Source: Geminicoccus harenae (GTDB lineage Bacteria; Pseudomonadota; Alphaproteobacteria; Geminicoccales; Geminicoccaceae). From it: 64,000 bases of DNA. The position numbers and the translations under genes were made by a program. The stretch's first letter is position 1, and each line of letters begins with the position of its first letter. Of this stretch, positions 35,641 to 43,805 are shown piece after piece. The stretch is from positions 162,230-226,229 of the forward strand of contig NZ_JABGCL010000008.1 in NCBI RefSeq assembly GCF_019800005.1, read 5' to 3'. The notes beneath the pieces are model-generated. The model ran no database searches. It worked only from the letters and a program-made list of their open reading frames with translations, and was not told the DNA's origin.

Positions 35641-38112
35641 TTGACGTCGTTCCTGCGCGCGCTGGGCGTGCTGTTCAACCTGCTCCTGCTGGCGGTGCTG
35701 ATCGGTGTCGGTGCACTGGGCTATGCCTGGTGGCGCTATGGCCAGGACCTGCCGGACGTGGCGCAGCTCGCCACCTACGAGCCGCCCACGGTCACCCGCG
35801 TCCATGCCGGCGACGGGCGGCTGCTCGCCGAGTTCGCCAAGGAGCGGCGCGTCTGGGTGCCGATCCACGCGATCCCGGTCCGCATCCAGCAGGCCTTCGT
35901 CGCCGCCGAGGACCAGAATTTCTGGCACCACTGGGGCGTGGATCCGCAGGGCATCGCGTCCGCGGTGGTCGACAACCTGCGCCGGGTCGCCAATGACGAG
36001 CGGCCGCGCGGTGCTTCGACCATCACCCAGCAGGTGGCGAAGAACTTCCTGCTCACCAACGAGGTGTCGATCGACCGCAAGATCAAGGAAGCGATCCTGG
36101 CGATCCGCATGGAGCGGGTGCTGAGCAAGGACCGGATCCTCGAGCTCTATCTCAACGAGATCTTCCTGGGCTACCGGGCCTACGGCATCGCTGCCGCGGC
36201 GCTCAACTATTTCGACAAGTCGCTGGACGAGCTGACGCTGGGCGAGATCGCGTTCATCGCCGGGCTGCCGAAGGCGCCGTCGCGCTACGACCCGGCCCGC
36301 AATGCCGAGATCGCGCGCGACCGGCGCAACTACGTGATCGGCCGGATGCAGGCGGACCGCTACATCACCGCCGCGGAAGCGGACGCCGCGCGGGCCGAGC
36401 CGTTCGTCCTGCGCGCCCGAAGGGGCCAGGCCGACCAGGCTTCGGCCGACTTCTTCCTGGAGGAGGTGCGCCGCCGGCTGGTGGCGCAGCTGGGCGAGGC
36501 CGGCTTCTACGAGGGCGGCCTGTCGGTGCGGACCACGGTGCAGCCGCGCATCCAGCGGATCGCCGACATCGCGCTTAGGCGCGGCCTGTCCAACTATGAC
36601 CGCAAGACCGGCTGGCGCGGCCCGATCGCGAACCTGCCGGACGCCGCCACCCGCCCGGACCGGCAGGACGCGCTGGCGGCGGTCGATCCGGGCTTCAGCC
36701 TGCTCGACTGGCAAAAGGCGCTGGTGCTGGCCGCGGGTGCCGAGGGCGCCGATCTGGCTTTGGCCGACGGCACGACGGGGACGATCCGCAGTGCTGACCT
36801 GAAATGGGCGCGCCCGGTGGATGCCGAGGGCAAGATGGGTCCCGCACCCACGCGCGCCGATCAGGTACTGAAGCAGGGCGACGTCATCCTGGTCGAGAAC
36901 ATCGCCGCCGACGGCGAGCCGCCGCGCTTCGGCCTGCGCCAGCGCCCCGAGGTCGAGGGTGCCGCCGTGGTGCTCGATCCCAATACCGGCCGGGTCCTGG
37001 CGGTCTCCGGCGGATTCGACTTCCGACAGAGCAGCTTCAACCGGGCCACCCAGGCCTGGCGGCAGCCGGGCTCGGCCTTCAAGCCGTTCGTCTATCTGGC
37101 GGGCCTGGAGAACGGCTACACGCCGGCCTCGATCGTGCTGGACGCGCCGATCGTGATCGACCAGGGGCCGGACCAGCCCAAGTGGAAGCCCGAGAACTTC
37201 AGCCAGCGCTTCTACGGCCCCTCCACCCTGCGCCTGGGCCTGGAGAAGTCGCGCAACCTGATGACCGTGCGCCTGGCCCAGGCGGTCGGCATGGACAAGG
37301 TGATCGACGTGGCGCGCCGCTTCGGCATCGATCGCGGCCTGCAGCACTATCTGGCGGGCTCGCTCGGCTCCAACGAGGTCACGCTGCTGGGCCTGACCTC
37401 CGCCTATGCCGAGCTGGTCAATGGCGGCAGGCAGCTCACCCCGGTGCTGGTCGAGCGGATCCAGGACCGTTACGGCAGGACGCTGATGCGCCGGGACGAC
37501 CGGGGCTGCGAGGGCTGCACCGCCCTGGCCTATGACGGCGGCCTGCCGCCGCTGCTGCCCGATACCAGGCCGGCAGTGACCGACGAGCGCTTCGCCTACC
37601 AGATGACCAACATGCTGGCCGGCGTGGTGGAGCGCGGCACCGCTGCCAACGCCAGCAAGCTGGGCCGGCCGCTCGGCGGCAAGACCGGCACGTCCAACGA
37701 TGCCAAGGACACCTGGTTCGTCGGCTTCTCGCCCGACCTGGTCACCGGCGTGTTCATCGGCTTCGACCAACCTAAGAGCCTGGGTGATCGCGAGACCGGC
37801 GGGACGGTGGCCCTGCCGGTCTGGACCGAGATCATGGGCAAGGCGCTGGAAGGCACGCCGCCCACCCCGTTCCGTGTCCCGCCCGGCGTGCAGCTGGTCC
37901 GCATCGATGCCGCGACCGGCGCCCTGCCCGGCCCCGACACCAAACAGGTGATCCTGGAGGCGTTCCTGCCGGGCACCGCGCCCACCAGCGAGCTGCCGAG
38001 TGCCGCGGTGATCGGCGGCGAGACCGCCCTCTACGACCCGCAGCCGTCCGGCCGTCCGGCGCCGCCCACGGCACCGGTGGCACCGCCGATCATGGATGAC
38101 GGCCTGTACTGA
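35641..38112 (+). CDS. mrcA: Penicillin-binding protein 1A
   Basis: Bifunctional peptidoglycan glycosyltransferase/transpeptidase, 823 residues. One N-terminal membrane helix (GVLFNLLLLAVLIGVGALGYAWW). The GT51 domain has AFVAAEDQNFWHHWGVDPQG and GASTITQQVAKNFLL. The transpeptidase domain has SxxK at about 478 (GSAFKPFVY), SxN (KSRNLMTV) and KTG (LGGKTGTSNDAKDTWFVGF). The start is uncertain: TTG at 35641 lies nine bases after GGAAGG; TTG at 35614 would add nine residues. It follows the amidase by 180 bases and precedes prfB by 60. Confidence 0.95.
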   Translation: MTSFLRALGVLFNLLLLAVLIGVGALGYAWWRYGQDLPDVAQLATYEPPTVTRVHAGDGRLLAEFAKERRVWVPIHAIPVRIQQAFVAAEDQNFWHHWGVDPQGIASAVVDNLRRVANDERPRGASTITQQVAKNFLLTNEVSIDRKIKEAILAIRMERVLSKDRILELYLNEIFLGYRAYGIAAAALNYFDKSLDELTLGEIAFIAGLPKAPSRYDPARNAEIARDRRNYVIGRMQADRYITAAEADAARAEPFVLRARRGQADQASADFFLEEVRRRLVAQLGEAGFYEGGLSVRTTVQPRIQRIADIALRRGLSNYDRKTGWRGPIANLPDAATRPDRQDALAAVDPGFSLLDWQKALVLAAGAEGADLALADGTTGTIRSADLKWARPVDAEGKMGPAPTRADQVLKQGDVILVENIAADGEPPRFGLRQRPEVEGAAVVLDPNTGRVLAVSGGFDFRQSSFNRATQAWRQPGSAFKPFVYLAGLENGYTPASIVLDAPIVIDQGPDQPKWKPENFSQRFYGPSTLRLGLEKSRNLMTVRLAQAVGMDKVIDVARRFGIDRGLQHYLAGSLGSNEVTLLGLTSAYAELVNGGRQLTPVLVERIQDRYGRTLMRRDDRGCEGCTALAYDGGLPPLLPDTRPAVTDERFAYQMTNMLAGVVERGTAANASKLGRPLGGKTGTSNDAKDTWFVGFSPDLVTGVFIGFDQPKSLGDRETGGTVALPVWTEIMGKALEGTPPTPFRVPPGVQLVRIDAATGALPGPDTKQVILEAFLPGTAPTSELPSAAVIGGETALYDPQPSGRPAPPTAPVAPPIMDDGLY

Positions 38113-38172
38113 GCGGCCGGCAGCCCCACCTTTTCCCATCAATGCCCGATCCTGTCCCTACGGAGCCTGAAC

Positions 38173-39301
38173 ATGCGTGCTGAGATCGCGAACCCCGCGG
38201 ACGAGCTGAAGGAGGGTGTGGCCCTTCTGCGGAGGCATCTTTGACTGGGATGAAGCCCTGGTCCGCCTGGACGAGCTGAACGCCCTTTCCGAGGATCCGA
38301 CGCTCTGGAACGATGCCGAGCGCGCGCAGAAGATCATGCGCGAGCGCAATGGCCTGGCGGCACGGATCGATCAGGTCCGCGAGATCGAGACCCGGCTGAA
38401 CGACGGGCTGGAGCTGGCGGAACTGGCCGAGGCGGAGAACGACGACACGACGCTGGGCGACATCCAGCGCGAGCTCACCAGCCTGAAGGACACCGTCCGC
38501 CGCCTGCAGCTGGAGGCGATGCTGTCCGGCGAGGCCGACCGCAACAACGCGTTCATCGAGATCAACGCGGGTGCCGGCGGCACGGAGAGCCAGGACTGGG
38601 CCGAGATGCTCATGCGCATGTACACGCGCTGGGCCGAGCAGCACGGCTACAAGGTCGGCCTGATCCAGGAGACCGAGGGCGAGGAAGCCGGCATCAAGTC
38701 CGCCACGCTCCGGCTGGAGGGCGAGAACGCCTATGGCTGGCTGAAGACCGAGGCGGGCGTGCACCGGCTGGTGCGCATCTCCCCCTATGACAGCCAGGCG
38801 CGCCGGCACACCAGCTTCGCCTCCGTCTGGGTCTATCCCGAGATCGACGATTCGATCGAGGTCGACATCCAGGACAAGGACCTGCGCATCGACACCTACC
38901 GGGCGTCCGGCGCCGGCGGCCAGCACGTCAACCGGACCGAATCGGCGATCCGCATCACCCACCTGCCCACCGGCATCGTGGTGAGCTGCCAGACCGACCG
39001 CTCGCAGCACCGCAACCGCGACACCGCGTTCGGCATGCTGCGCGCCCGGCTCTACGAGCTGGAGCTGCAAAAGCGCCGGGCGGCGGCGGATGCCACCGAG
39101 GCGGCCAAGACCGATATCGGCTGGGGCCACCAGATCCGATCGTACGTGCTGCAGCCCTACCGGATGGTGAAGGACCTGCGCACCGGGGTGGAGACGTCGG
39201 ACACGCAGGGCGTGCTGGACGGCGATCTCGACCAGTTCCTGGAGGCATCGCTGGCGCGTGGCGTCACCGGTGTGGCCACGGAGGTGGAGGATCCGGCTTG
39301 A
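38173..39301 (+). CDS. prfB: Peptide chain release factor 2 (expressed by programmed +1 frameshift)
   Basis: Recognises UGA and UAA stops, 375 residues after the shift. Translation starts at ATG 38173 ([23 protein letters not shown]), meets in-frame TGA at 38242, and resumes in +1 with [15 protein letters not shown]. The GGQ motif is at about 248-250 ([15 protein letters not shown]). The stop-recognition tripeptide, SPF in E. coli, reads SPY at 203-205. The coiled-coil N-domain and [15 protein letters not shown] are typical. Annotation from the later GTG at 38216 would miss the true N-terminus. It overlaps the next gene by four bases. Confidence 0.97.
38231..38245 (+). promoter_or_regulatory. 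prfB programmed frameshift site
   Basis: GGAGG CAT CTT TGA C: an internal Shine-Dalgarno sequence three bases before CTT, then TGA followed by C. Spacing and codons match the classic RF2 autoregulatory site, where low RF2 lets the ribosome slip +1 from CUU. Confidence 0.96.
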
Positions 39302-39870
39302 GGCCGGCGGTGATGCTGCTGGGCGTCGTCCTCATCGGCGCCGGTCCGGCGCTGGCGCTGGAGGACGGCGCCAGTGCGGCGCAGCTCGAGGAAGCGTTCG
39401 CTCAGATCCGGGCCAAGGTCGAGGAGCAGCGGGCGCTCACCGGTGCGGCGGCCAAGGACGCGGCCGACCGGCTGGTGGAGATCGGCCGGCTGAACGACCG
39501 GATCCGGGAGCTGGAGCGGGAGAACGGGCAGCTGCGCGAGAGCAACCGGGCGCTCGACGCGGAACTGGTCACGGTGCGCGGCGAGCGCGACCGGCTGGAG
39601 CGCGAGGCACAGGAACTGACCAAGGCGGCCGCGGCTAGGCTCGACGAGTTCGCCAAGGCCCAGAGCGGCATCGCCGCCGCCCGCGCCGAGCTGGATGCGA
39701 TGGCGCAGGCGCTGAGCGAGCTGGCAGCGCAGCGGTCGGTGATCGCTGAGCCTGGGGCCGGCACACCGTTGGCCGCAGAACTCCCGGTCCTGGAGGACCC
39801 GGCAGGGCTGCGGCTGGAGCTGGCGCGCGCCCAGGCGCGGATCGAGGAGCTGGAACGCCAGCTTCAGTGA
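39298..39870 (+). CDS. Exported coiled-coil protein, function unknown
   Basis: A 190-residue protein. A signal peptide covers residues 1-20 ([16 protein letters not shown]). Nearly all of the rest is predicted coiled coil: heptad-like [36 protein letters not shown] and the final [16 protein letters not shown]. It starts with TTG at 39298 inside the prfB stop (TTGA), behind GGAGG, so it is translationally coupled to prfB. It is not recognised as a named family. It ends at a hairpin terminator. Confidence 0.75.
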   Translation: MRPAVMLLGVVLIGAGPALALEDGASAAQLEEAFAQIRAKVEEQRALTGAAAKDAADRLVEIGRLNDRIRELERENGQLRESNRALDAELVTVRGERDRLEREAQELTKAAAARLDEFAKAQSGIAAARAELDAMAQALSELAAQRSVIAEPGAGTPLAAELPVLEDPAGLRLELARAQARIEELERQLQ

Positions 39871-39878
39871 GCGGGAAG

Positions 39879-39908
39879 GGTCGGGCACGGCGACGCCGGT
39901 GCCCGACC
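39879..39908. terminator. Bidirectional hairpin between the coiled-coil gene and mlaC
   Basis: GGTCGGGCAC and GTGCCCGACC form a perfect 10-base stem with a 10-base loop that can itself pair (GGC/GCC). It sits in the 54-base gap between convergent genes. Confidence 0.75.
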
Positions 39909-39924
39909 AGGAGGGCCCCCTGGC

Positions 39925-40560
39925 TCAGGCCGCGCGGCGGGCCGCGATCTGCTCCTTCAGGCGGGCGATCACCCCGTCGAAGCCGCTGCGCGCCAGCACC
40001 TCGCCATATTCCTGGCGCCAGGTGACCACCGCCGAGACGCCCTCGCCGACCACGTCGATGATCTTGAAGCCGTCCGCGCTGCGGCGCACCCGCCAGTCGA
40101 CATTGGCCGGCGGCTGGCCCTGGACGCGCACGATCTTGCTCGACACGACCGCGTCCCGGTCGTCGACCACGCGCTCGCCGGTGATCTCGTAGGTCTCGCC
40201 CCCGTAGTTGCGCAGCTGGGAGGCGATCGTCTGGATGGTGAACTGCCGGAACAGGTCGGTGAATTCCTGCTGCTGCGCAGCACTCGCCTGGCGCCAGTAG
40301 CGGCCGGTGACCAGCCGGCCGATGATCTCAAAATCGACACTCTTGTCCAGGATCGACACCAGCCGCGACAGCCGCTCCTGGTCGTCCAGCGAATCATCCT
40401 GGAAGGTCGCCACCACCTCCTGGCCGACCCCGTCCATGAAGGTGGACGGGCTTTCCTGGGCGCCGGCGGGGACACGGAGTGCCGCCAGAACGGCCAGCGC
40501 CGCAGCCCCGGCCAGCAAGCCGCGCCGGCTCAGCATGGCCGCACGGGCATCACTCAACAT
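39925..40560 (-). CDS. mlaC: MlaC-family phospholipid-binding protein
   Basis: A periplasmic carrier that shuttles phospholipids between outer and inner membrane, 211 residues. Signal peptide with RRGLLAGAAALAVLAALRVPAGA. Family motifs are VDFEIIGRLVTGRYWRQASAAQQQEFTDLFRQF, NYGGETYEITGERVV and GFKIIDVVGEGVSAVVTWRQEY. The ATG at 40560 is behind GGAGGAG and lies within the end of mlaA (11-base overlap), so the two are coupled. The inner-membrane MlaFEDB genes are not in this window. Confidence 0.93.
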   Translation of the reverse strand: MLSDARAAMLSRRGLLAGAAALAVLAALRVPAGAQESPSTFMDGVGQEVVATFQDDSLDDQERLSRLVSILDKSVDFEIIGRLVTGRYWRQASAAQQQEFTDLFRQFTIQTIASQLRNYGGETYEITGERVVDDRDAVVSSKIVRVQGQPPANVDWRVRRSADGFKIIDVVGEGVSAVVTWRQEYGEVLARSGFDGVIARLKEQIAARRAA

Positions 40561-41281
40561 CCGGCTCCTCCTCGAAGATCGCGTCATACTGGGCATCCGA
40601 ACCGCTGCCGGCGATCTCCGCTCCCAGCCGTTGCAGATAGATCGAGCGCACCGTGGCGTACATGTCGACGCTGCCCCGGCGCAGGTCCTCGATCACCGCC
40701 ATGTTCCGGGAATGGAAGTCGATGCCTTCGGTGACCCTCTGGGTGATCCAGGGCCAGTCGCTGCTCATGTAGAAGGTCGGGTTCAGGGTCATGTCCGGCA
40801 CGCGGCCCACCGCACCACGCACGACATCGGGGCCGAACAAAGGCAGGACCACGTAGGGCCCCGGTCCCACGCCCCATTTCTGCAGGGTCGCGCCGAAGCG
40901 GGTTTCCTGCTTCTGGTAGCCGAACGCCGAGGCCGCATCGAACAGGCCGCCCACGCCCAGCGTGGTGTTGATGAAGAACCGGCCGACCGAGGTGCCGAAC
41001 CCTTCCCGCTCCCCCTGGAGCGCCAGGTTCACGAAATTGGTGGGCTCGCGCAGATTGCCCAGGAAGTTGGTGACGCTGTCACGCACCGGCTCGGGTACCA
41101 CGGCCTGGTAGCCGCGGGAGACCGGGGTGAGGACCGCACGGTCCGCGACCTCGTTGAAGCTGAAGATCGCGCGGTTGACCGGCTCCCAAGGATCCGGATC
41201 CTCGGCCGTGGCGCAGCCCGCCAGGGTCAGCGCGAGCGCCAGGATCGCAACAGGCCGCGCCACGTGCCCTTGCTGGCTCAT
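40550..41281 (-). CDS. mlaA: MlaA-family outer-membrane lipoprotein (VacJ)
   Basis: Removes misplaced phospholipids from the outer leaflet of the outer membrane, 243 residues. Lipobox at LALTLAGC followed by ATAEDPDPWEPVNRAIFSFN, the MlaA signature. Then VRDSVTNFLGNLREPTNFVNLALQG, GRFFINTTLGVGGLFDAAS and GVGPGPYVVLPLFGP. ATG at 41281 has AGAGGTGA upstream; an ATG 16 codons earlier lacks support. It is the first gene of the mlaA-mlaC unit, divergent from the ArsR-type regulator. Confidence 0.95.
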   Translation of the reverse strand: MSQQGHVARPVAILALALTLAGCATAEDPDPWEPVNRAIFSFNEVADRAVLTPVSRGYQAVVPEPVRDSVTNFLGNLREPTNFVNLALQGEREGFGTSVGRFFINTTLGVGGLFDAASAFGYQKQETRFGATLQKWGVGPGPYVVLPLFGPDVVRGAVGRVPDMTLNPTFYMSSDWPWITQRVTEGIDFHSRNMAVIEDLRRGSVDMYATVRSIYLQRLGAEIAGSGSDAQYDAIFEEEPDVE

Positions 41282-41434
41282 CTTCACCTCTCGATGGCGG
41301 AGGATGGGGGAAGCGTCGTCATTCATCGGTCCGCCGGAGAAGTACGTGCCGTTCCACAGGGATTCAAGTTGAGCAATGCCGGGCGACCTGGATCGGCGCC
41401 TGCTGTGGCCGGTACCGGAGCGCTTGACCCTTGG

Positions 41435-41454
41435 ATATAAAGAAATGTAGATAT
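41435..41454. promoter_or_regulatory. Candidate operator of the ArsR-methyltransferase regulator
   Basis: ATATAAAGAAATGTAGATAT is an AT-rich imperfect palindrome, with perfect ATAT arms, in otherwise GC-rich DNA. It lies 18 bases before the regulator's start. ArsR-family proteins bind such sites, so autoregulation and control of metF are likely. Confidence 0.55.
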
Positions 41455-41455
41455 G

Positions 41456-41472
41456 TCTCAGGAGATCTGAGA
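41456..41472 (+). promoter_or_regulatory. Small hairpin covering the ribosome site of the regulator gene
   Basis: TCTCAG - GAGAT - CTGAGA: a perfect 6-base stem whose loop holds most of the AGGAG ribosome site, reaching the A of the ATG start. It could lower translation of the regulator. Confidence 0.4.
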
Positions 41473-42473
41473 TGGATGCTGCCGGCCCTGAACTCGCCCA
41501 ATTGCTGGATGGCCTCGCTGCCGCGGCCGACCCGTCACGGCTGCGCCTGCTCGCCATCTGCGCCCAGGGCGAGTGGACGGTCAGCGAGCTGGTCCAGGTC
41601 CTGGGCCAGTCGCAGCCGCGCATCTCCCGCCACCTGAAGATCCTGGCCGAGGCCGGCCTGCTCGACCGCTTCCGCGAAGGGAGCTGGGTGTTCTACCGGC
41701 GCGCCCAGGACGGCGACGGCGCCAGGCTCGCCCGCTCGATCTGCCGCCTCCTGCCGGCCGAGGACGGCGTGCTCCAGCTCGATCGCCGCCGCCTGGAAGT
41801 GGTGCGCGCCGCGCGGCGCCGGGCCGCCGAGGCCTGGTTCGACCACCACGCCAAGGCCTGGGACGAGGAGCGCGAGCTGGGCCCCGCCGAGACCGCGGCG
41901 ATCGAGGCGGCGCTCGTCCGGCAGTTCGAAGGCGTCAGCACGCCCTCCCTGCTCGACATCGGCACCGGCACCGGCCGGGTCCTGCAGCTTCTCGCCAGCC
42001 GGATCGGCTACGGCCTGGGCGTCGACGTCGCCCAGGACATGCTCAAGATCGCGCGGGCCAACCTGGACCGGCGCGAGGCGCGCAACTGCCAGGTCCGCCA
42101 TGGCGACATGTACCAGCTGCCGCTGCCCGACGGCTCGTTCAGCGCGGTGACCTTCCATCAGGTGCTGCATTTCGCCGACGACCCGTTCGCCGCCCTCGCC
42201 GAGGCCCGCCGGGTGCTGGCGCCGGGCGGGCGGATCGTGGTGGTCGATCTGGCCCGGCACGAGCGCGAGGATCTGCGCGAGGCACGCCAGCACCGCCGCC
42301 TGGGCTTCACCGACCCGGAGATGACCGGCTGGCTCGAGGAGCTGGGCCTCCAGGTCGAGCCGCCGGTGCGGGTGCCGGGCGGCGATCTCACCGTGGTCCT
42401 GTGGTCGGCCAGGCTGGCCGAGGCCCAGGTCCTGCCCTTCCCGCCCCATGGCCGCAGCGAGGCGCTGGCATGA
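41472..42473 (+). CDS. ArsR-family regulator fused to a SAM-dependent methyltransferase domain
   Basis: A 333-residue two-domain protein. Residues 1-95 form a winged helix of the ArsR type (DPSRLRLLAICAQGEWTVSE, LGQSQPRISRHLKILAEAGL). From about 125 a class I methyltransferase domain follows: LLDIGTGTGRVLQLLASRIG (SAM site), GLGVDVAQDMLKIARANL, GDMYQLPLPDGSFSAVTFHQ and ARRVLAPGGRIVVVDLARH. Proteins of this build control methionine/SAM-cycle genes, as proposed for SahR, probably sensing S-adenosyl compounds. It overlaps metF by four bases (ATGA), which supports this role. Whether it still methylates anything is unknown. Confidence 0.92.
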   Translation: MDAAGPELAQLLDGLAAAADPSRLRLLAICAQGEWTVSELVQVLGQSQPRISRHLKILAEAGLLDRFREGSWVFYRRAQDGDGARLARSICRLLPAEDGVLQLDRRRLEVVRAARRRAAEAWFDHHAKAWDEERELGPAETAAIEAALVRQFEGVSTPSLLDIGTGTGRVLQLLASRIGYGLGVDVAQDMLKIARANLDRREARNCQVRHGDMYQLPLPDGSFSAVTFHQVLHFADDPFAALAEARRVLAPGGRIVVVDLARHEREDLREARQHRRLGFTDPEMTGWLEELGLQVEPPVRVPGGDLTVVLWSARLAEAQVLPFPPHGRSEALA

Positions 42474-43495
42474 GCCCGCCCCGCCGCGACGCCGCCATCA
42501 GCGCCTCCCAGCAACCGGAGCAGCTCATGTCCGAGCCCACCACCCTCGACCGGCTGCAGGAGGACCGCCGGGTCCTCCGCCACTTCCCCCTGCTGGGCGA
42601 GCCCCTGCCGCAGCCGAGGCTGTCGGTCGAGCTGTTCCCGCCCAAGAGCGGCCCCGCGACCGAGGCCTTCTTCACCGAGGTCGCACGCCTGGCGGCGGTG
42701 GGCCCGGACCATCTGACCGTCACCTCCGGGGCTGGCGGCGGCGAGCAGGTCGAGGCGACGTTCGCCACGGTGCGCGAGCTGCAGGAGCGGTTCGGCCTGC
42801 CGGTGGCGCCGCACATCACCGCGGCCGCGGTGGACCGGCGCGACGTGGCGGCACTGGCCGAGCGGTACACGGCACTGGGCGTCACCCGGGTGGTGGCGCT
42901 GCGTGGCGATTCGACCGACGGCATCGGCCAGCCCTACCGGCCGCGCCCGGACGGGTTCGCCCATGCCTCGGACCTGGTGCGGGCGCTGGCCGAGGCCGGG
43001 CGGTTCGACATCGGCGTCGGCTGCTATCCGGAGGTCCATCCGGAATCGCCGGACGCCGCCACCGACCTCGCCCATCTGCGCACCAAGGTCGAGGCCGGCG
43101 CCTCGCACCTGATCACCCAGTACTGCTTCGACACCGACCGGATCCTGCGCTTCCGCGACGCCTGCCAGGCGGCCGGCATCCAGGCGCCGATCGTGCCGGG
43201 CATCATGCCGATCCATTCCTTTGCCCAGATCCGCCGCTTCAGCGGCATGTGCGGCGCCACCATCCCGGACTGGCTGGCCGAATTGTTTCACGGGCTGGAG
43301 GACCAGCCGGAACTGGCGCGCATGGTCGCGACCACCGTCGCCGCGGAGCAGTGCCGCCGCCTGGTGGCCGAGGGCTTCGACTCCCTGCATCTCTATGCCC
43401 TGAACCGCGCCGACCTGACCCTGGCGCTCTGCCGCCTGCTGGGCCGGCGCAGCCTGCAACTGGTGACGCCGGACCGGATGGCCGCGGCCGCCTGA
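42470..43495 (+). CDS. metF: 5,10-methylenetetrahydrofolate reductase
   Basis: Makes 5-methyl-THF for methionine synthesis, FAD-dependent, 341 residues from this start. It contains RLSVELFPPKSG, PDHLTVTSGAGG, ALGVTRVVALRGDSTDGI, FDIGVGCYPEVHPES, DLAHLRTKVEAGASHLITQY and GIMPIHSFAQIRRFSGMCGA. The ATG at 42470 overlaps the regulator's stop. An ATG at 42527 behind GGAG would shorten it by 19 residues and matches the usual N-terminus better. Operon with the ArsR-methyltransferase regulator. Confidence 0.95.
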   Translation: MSPPRRDAAISASQQPEQLMSEPTTLDRLQEDRRVLRHFPLLGEPLPQPRLSVELFPPKSGPATEAFFTEVARLAAVGPDHLTVTSGAGGGEQVEATFATVRELQERFGLPVAPHITAAAVDRRDVAALAERYTALGVTRVVALRGDSTDGIGQPYRPRPDGFAHASDLVRALAEAGRFDIGVGCYPEVHPESPDAATDLAHLRTKVEAGASHLITQYCFDTDRILRFRDACQAAGIQAPIVPGIMPIHSFAQIRRFSGMCGATIPDWLAELFHGLEDQPELARMVATTVAAEQCRRLVAEGFDSLHLYALNRADLTLALCRLLGRRSLQLVTPDRMAAAA

Positions 43496-43496
43496 A

Positions 43497-43805
43497 CGGC
43501 CGGGCTCGGGTTCGTTCGTGCAAAACCGAGTGCACGGACCTGAGACCGGACTTGGGTTCGTGCCGTTATGCGTACCCGGAACAGGGGACGTGCCTGCCCT
43601 TCTCATGTCATCCCCCGCGCAGGCTGGGATGACGGAAGGGGCAGCCGCGGCTCGGGTTCGTTTCGTCATCGCGGTGCGAGCTGCGGCTCGGGTTCGTTCG
43701 TGCAGATTTGCCTGTCGGTTGTGGTGAGGCATAGCGGGCTGGCCCTCCGGCGGATCGGGAGGCCAGCATAGCACATCTAGGCGTTCAGTCCTAAACCGCC
43801 ATGGA
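43497..43805. repeat. Intergenic region with short repeats and a palindrome
   Basis: No gene. GGCTCGGGTTCGTTCGTGC occurs exactly at 43503-43521 and 43685-43703, with a partial copy at about 43649. Between them GTCATCCC (43607-43614) and GGGATGAC (43626-43633) form an 8-base stem, like REP-type intergenic palindromes of alphaproteobacteria. The gap lies between convergent metF and sbcC. Confidence 0.7.

Noticed and set aside
34138..38142. 1334-codon minus-strand frame across the amidase and PBP1A genes
   Set aside because: Antisense frame caused by high GC; both plus-strand genes have complete active sites.
38216..39301. prfB annotated as a simple gene starting at GTG 38216
   Set aside because: The frameshift site and in-frame ATG at 38173 show that the protein starts upstream and is made by a +1 shift.
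43607..43633. CRISPR-like repeat array near 43.5-43.7 kb
   Set aside because: The repeat copies are only three, irregularly spaced and partly degenerate, with no cas genes; a REP-type intergenic element fits better.
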